Shown here: piece by piece, positions 13,450-16,381 of the stretch | Position numbering within the stretch: the stretch's first letter is position 1 | Layout: each line of letters begins with the position of its first letter | Assembly: GCA_015222795.1 (NCBI GenBank) | Contig: JADFVY010000022.1 | Span: 1 to 16,381 of the forward strand | Direction of reading: 5' to 3' | From: Pseudomonadota bacterium | GTDB taxonomy: Bacteria; Pseudomonadota; Alphaproteobacteria; UBA8366; JADFVY01 | DNA: 16,381 nucleotides | Notes under the pieces: generated by a model | Seen by the model: the letters and a program-made list of their open reading frames with translations, nothing else | Database searches by the model: none | Told to the model about the DNA's origin: nothing | Made by a program: the position numbers and the translations under genes

Positions 13450-14415
13450 ATGCTCTGGGAGCCGCCGGATACATTGCCACAGAAGATAGGGTTCCATCTG
13501 GTGCCGCTATTTTCGATGATGGCCTTTGCCTCGGCGATCGAGCCGCTGCGCTCGGCCAACCGCCTGGCGGGGAAAGCCCTTTATGAATGGCGTATTTTTG
13601 CCGAAAATATGAACCCGGTCCCGGCCAGCAACGGCATCGCCGTGGTACCGGAAATGCCGATTTCGGAGGTCGAGCGGCTGCCCACCCTGATCCTGTGCAG
13701 CGGCACGGGCACGGAAGAAAATTTCGACGACCGGCTGTTTGGCGTCCTTCGGCGATTGTCGCGCAACGGGGCGCATGTCGGCGGGTTGAGCGGGGCGCCG
13801 TTGTTGCTGGCGCGCGCGGGACTGCTGTCGGGGCGGCGTTGCACGCTGCATTGGGAACATATTCCCGGCTTTGTCGAGGAGTTCCCGGATATCGAGGTCA
13901 CCGACGATTTGTTCGAGATCGACGGCCCGGTATTTACCTGCGCCGGCGGCAGCGCGTCGATGGACCTGATGCTGCACCTGATCACCCAGCAGCATGGCCA
14001 CGATCTGGCGGCGGCCGTCTCGGAACAGTTTATCCACGACCGCATCCGCGAACCAACCGACCGCCAGCGCATGGCGCTCCGCATGCGCATCGGCCACAGT
14101 CACCCCAAACTGGTCGCCGCCATCGCCTTCATGGAAGACAATCTGGAAAACCCGTCGACGCCGCCGCAACTGGCGCGCTCGGTTGGCTTGTCCAGCCGCC
14201 AGTTGGAGCGCCTGTTTCGAAAATATATGGGATGCACTCCGGCGCGCTATTATCTTGAGCTGCGACTGAAACGCGCTCGCGCGTTGCTGCGCCAGACTTC
14301 GCTGTCGGTATTGGACGTGGCGGTGGCCAGTGGCTTCGCCTCGGCCTCGCATTTTTCAAAACGCTATCGAGACCTGTTCGGCCAGTCCCCGCGCAGTGAC
14401 CGTAACGCGGCGTAA
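13450..14415 (+). CDS. GlxA/GbdR-like AraC-family transcriptional regulator
   Basis: This 321-residue regulator has an N-terminal DJ-1/PfpI-like (class I amidotransferase-type) ligand domain at about residues 12-180 and a C-terminal AraC double helix-turn-helix at about 235-317, ending in the typical FASASHFSKRYRDLFGQSP. The opening IGFHLVPLFSMMAFASAIEPLRSANRL closely follows the GbdR/CdhR type that senses glycine betaine, dimethylglycine or carnitine. The usual nucleophilic-elbow cysteine is absent (GGLSGA, 111-116), as expected of a sensor rather than an enzyme. ATG 13450 is supported by a GGGGGG purine tract 10 bases upstream; longer in-frame starts from 13315 add residues with no family match. 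It is divergent from the MmgE/PrpD gene and precedes an SHMT-like gene by 20 bases. It probably activates one or both units. Confidence 0.87.
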   Translation: MLWEPPDTLPQKIGFHLVPLFSMMAFASAIEPLRSANRLAGKALYEWRIFAENMNPVPASNGIAVVPEMPISEVERLPTLILCSGTGTEENFDDRLFGVLRRLSRNGAHVGGLSGAPLLLARAGLLSGRRCTLHWEHIPGFVEEFPDIEVTDDLFEIDGPVFTCAGGSASMDLMLHLITQQHGHDLAAAVSEQFIHDRIREPTDRQRMALRMRIGHSHPKLVAAIAFMEDNLENPSTPPQLARSVGLSSRQLERLFRKYMGCTPARYYLELRLKRARALLRQTSLSVLDVAVASGFASASHFSKRYRDLFGQSPRSDRNAA

Positions 14416-14435
14416 TTCACCAAGGAAATATCCCG

Positions 14436-15758
14436 ATGACGATGTTGAAACGCCGGAGCTGGGTGCCCGGAAGCAGCGAGGATTTTGTGCAGGACACGGC
14501 GAAATCGGTCGCGGGCATGGATGCGGATTCGATCGAACGGGAAATCGACAGGCTGGCTGGTGAAAACCGTGTCATCCACGAACAAGACTGTGTCAATCTG
14601 AACCCCGGCACCAACGCCATGAACCCGAAGGCCGAGGCATTGCTGGCGGCGGGCCTCGGTTCGCGCCCGTCGTTGGGCTATCCCGGCGACAAATACGAGA
14701 TGGGCCTGGAGGCGGTCGAGAAGATCGAGGTGATCGCGGCGGAACTGGCCGCGGAGGTTTTCGGCGCGGGCTTTGCCGAAATCAGGGTTGCCTCGGGCGC
14801 GATGGCCAACCTTTATGCTTTCATGGCCACGGCGAAACCGGGGGATAAAATCATTGTCCCGCCGCCGGAGATCGGCGGGCATGTCACCCATCACGGCGCC
14901 GGTGTGGCCGGACTTTATGGGCTGAAGATACTGACCGCCCCGGTGAACGCCGCCGGCTATACGGTCGACCTGGACGGTTTGCGTGACCTGGCCCAGGCAC
15001 AGCGTCCCAAACTGATCACAATCGGCGGCAGCCTCAATCTGTTCCCCCATCCGGTTCGCGAAATTCGCGCGATCGCCGACGAGGTCGGGGCCTGGTTGCT
15101 GTATGACGCGGCCCATATGTCGGGCATGATCGCCGGAAAAGCCTGGCAACAGCCGTTGGAAGAAGGCGCTCATCTGATGACCATGAGCACCTACAAGAGC
15201 CTCGGCGGCCCGCCTTCCGGCCTGATCCTGACCAATGAGCCGGAACTCGCCGAGAGGCTGGACCGCATCGCGTTCCCCGGGATGACGGCGAATTTCGACG
15301 CCGCGAAATCGGCCTCGTTGGCGATGGCGCTGCTGGACTGGAAAGTGCATGGCGAGGCCTATGCCCGAACCATGGCGGAAACCGCAAAGGCGCTTGCGAT
15401 AGCGCTGGCGGACGAAGGCATGACGGTCCATGCCGCTGGACGCGGTTGTACCCGATCGCACCAGCTTGCCTTGGAGGCGGCTCCCCTGGGTGGCGGTCAG
15501 GCGGCCGCCAAACTGTTGCGTCGCGCCAATATTTTGACCTGTGGCATCGGTTTGCCCATCGCGGCGGTCGAGGGAGACCTCAACGGGCTGCGCATGGGCA
15601 CGCCGGAGATCGTGCGCTGGGGCATGGGGCCCGACGATATGCCGGAACTGGCGAAACTGATCGTTCGGGCGCTTAAGGCCCAGGACACACCGGAAACGCT
15701 GGCCCCGGAAGTTACCGCCTTCAAGGGCAAGTTTTCCCGAATGCATTTCGTCCGTTAG
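14436..15758 (+). CDS. Divergent SHMT-like PLP-dependent enzyme
   Basis: This 440-residue fold-type-I PLP enzyme aligns along its length with serine hydroxymethyltransferase. The Schiff-base lysine is K254 in STYKSLGGPPSG, the PLP-ring aspartate D224 and histidine H227 are in DAAHMSG, and the carboxylate-binding arginine is kept in GLRMGTPEIVR. Several SHMT hallmarks are changed: E57 of the E. coli enzyme is T59, Y65 is P78, H228 is Y253 and R235 is P260. These residues matter for folate-dependent serine-glycine exchange, so a different reaction is likely, for example aldol cleavage or another step on a beta-hydroxy or substituted amino acid. The start is backed by AAGGAAA about eight bases upstream. 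It follows the GbdR-like regulator gene by 20 bases and precedes a broken acetyltransferase gene by 11, suggesting one operon. Confidence 0.85.
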   Translation: MTMLKRRSWVPGSSEDFVQDTAKSVAGMDADSIEREIDRLAGENRVIHEQDCVNLNPGTNAMNPKAEALLAAGLGSRPSLGYPGDKYEMGLEAVEKIEVIAAELAAEVFGAGFAEIRVASGAMANLYAFMATAKPGDKIIVPPPEIGGHVTHHGAGVAGLYGLKILTAPVNAAGYTVDLDGLRDLAQAQRPKLITIGGSLNLFPHPVREIRAIADEVGAWLLYDAAHMSGMIAGKAWQQPLEEGAHLMTMSTYKSLGGPPSGLILTNEPELAERLDRIAFPGMTANFDAAKSASLAMALLDWKVHGEAYARTMAETAKALAIALADEGMTVHAAGRGCTRSHQLALEAAPLGGGQAAAKLLRRANILTCGIGLPIAAVEGDLNGLRMGTPEIVRWGMGPDDMPELAKLIVRALKAQDTPETLAPEVTAFKGKFSRMHFVR

Positions 15759-15769
15759 AGGAGGCCGCC

Positions 15770-16381
15770 ATGGACAGCGACCATATTGCAGCCGAGCGTA
15801 TCGAGCGCATTGCGCTGGAGGAACTGCATGAAGCGGCCGATGATGCGATGCGCGCGCGGCTGGGTTTGCGCAAGGAGATTCTGGGCACGGCATTGGTCTC
15901 GCTGGCGTCGGGCGATCCGGAAAACATCCTGCTGAACCGGGCCATCGGGCTGGGAGTGTAGGCGGAGGCGGAACCGGGAGAGGTAGCGCGGATCGCGGCG
16001 CTTTATCGCCAGGCCGGCGTGACGAAATCCTTCATTCATCTGACGCCGGAGTCCATGCCCGCCAGTCTTGAAGGCGAACTTGAGGCCGAGGGGCTCGTCC
16101 GGCGCCGCGCCTGGGTCAAGTTCCTGCGCAATATGGATGCGCCCCCGCCCGAAGCCCGATCCTCCCTGGATATCCGGGAGATCGGGCCGGAACATGCGAT
16201 GGATTTCGCCAGGATCGCGGCGTTTGGCTTCGATATGGCGGAAGAATCCGAACCGATGATTGCCGGCCTGGTGGGACGCCCGGGCTGGCATCTCTTCATG
16301 AGTTTCGATGGCGACCGCCCGGCCGGCACGGGCGCGCTGTTTGTGCGCGATGGCATGGGCTGGTGCGACTGGGGCGCGACC
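15770..16381 (+). pseudogene. GNAT acetyltransferase gene interrupted by in-frame TAG (3' end outside window)
   Basis: A strong AGAGGAGG ribosome site precedes ATG 15770. The reading frame runs 63 codons to a TAG at 15959-15961, then continues in the same frame without another stop to the window edge, 204 codons in all. The second part (EPGEVARIAALYRQAGVTKSF, then SLDIREIGPEHAMDFARIAAFGF and later DRPAGTGALFVRDG) reads as a continuous GNAT-type acetyltransferase in an N-terminal helical plus GNAT-core arrangement. One substitution from a sense codon such as CAG, GAG, AAG or TGG would explain the stop. Because TAG ends at least seven other genes here, readthrough or recoding is unlikely; a recent nonsense mutation or sequencing error fits best. 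It lies 11 bases after the SHMT-like gene, in its presumed operon. The acetyl-CoA-binding loop falls beyond the window. Confidence 0.75.

Noticed and set aside
14436..15758. Naming the PLP enzyme glyA.
   Set aside because: Overall similarity is clear, but four residues central to SHMT catalysis are replaced, so the symbol would imply an unsupported function.
15770..16381. Pyrrolysine or general UAG recoding as the explanation of the split acetyltransferase frame.
   Set aside because: At least seven other genes in the window end with TAG at their expected family length, so UAG is read as stop here.

Overview
The window is a GC-rich (roughly 60-65% by eye), densely coded segment whose protein families and sequence flavour fit an alphaproteobacterium, most like the Rhodospirillales and related marine or soil lineages. 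This is inference: there is no rRNA or other taxonomic marker. It holds 15 protein-coding loci, the last of which is interrupted and runs off the right edge. I see no tRNA, rRNA, CRISPR array, transposase, phage gene or plasmid gene. No stretch longer than 300 bases lacks a gene.

Layout. (A) 149-5249, plus strand: ygfZ (Fe-S maintenance), an AcuI/YhdH-type acrylyl-CoA reductase, a LarA-family nickel-pincer racemase/epimerase homologue that probably shares a transcript with acuI, and a cytoplasmic gamma-glutamyltransferase-family Ntn hydrolase. (B) 5440-7319, plus strand: a secreted acetamidase/formamidase-family enzyme behind a good promoter, followed by a compact TAXI-like solute-binding protein. 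(C) 9204-7332, minus strand, a tight operon: an 8-cysteine ferredoxin-like protein, a membrane-anchored protein of unknown function and an isochorismatase-family cysteine hydrolase. (D) 9205-9974: an ArsC-type reductase gene (minus) flanked by two striking palindromes, a 160-base MITE-like inverted repeat and a 59-base hairpin. (E) 9975-11091: a DMT/EamA exporter (plus) convergent with a 69-residue two-helix membrane protein (minus). (F) 11181-13284, minus strand: an SDR lacking the usual Tyr and an MmgE/PrpD-family protein. They are divergent from (G) 13450-16381, plus strand: a GlxA/GbdR-like AraC-family regulator, a PLP enzyme resembling serine hydroxymethyltransferase but lacking several of its hallmark residues, and a GNAT acetyltransferase gene broken by an in-frame TAG.

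How they fit together. Regions F and G look like one divergently organised catabolic locus run by the regulator. Its probable substrate class is a small amine, betaine or beta-hydroxy amino acid, because the regulator resembles GbdR/CdhR and the enzyme resembles an aldolase-type SHMT. The most unexpected non-coding signal is a nearly identical ~31-base asymmetric element just upstream of both ygfZ and the MmgE/PrpD gene, 13 kb apart and in the same orientation to each gene. I found no clear undescribed defence or mobile system. The best leads are that element, the two palindromes, the divergent SHMT paralogue and the interrupted acetyltransferase.
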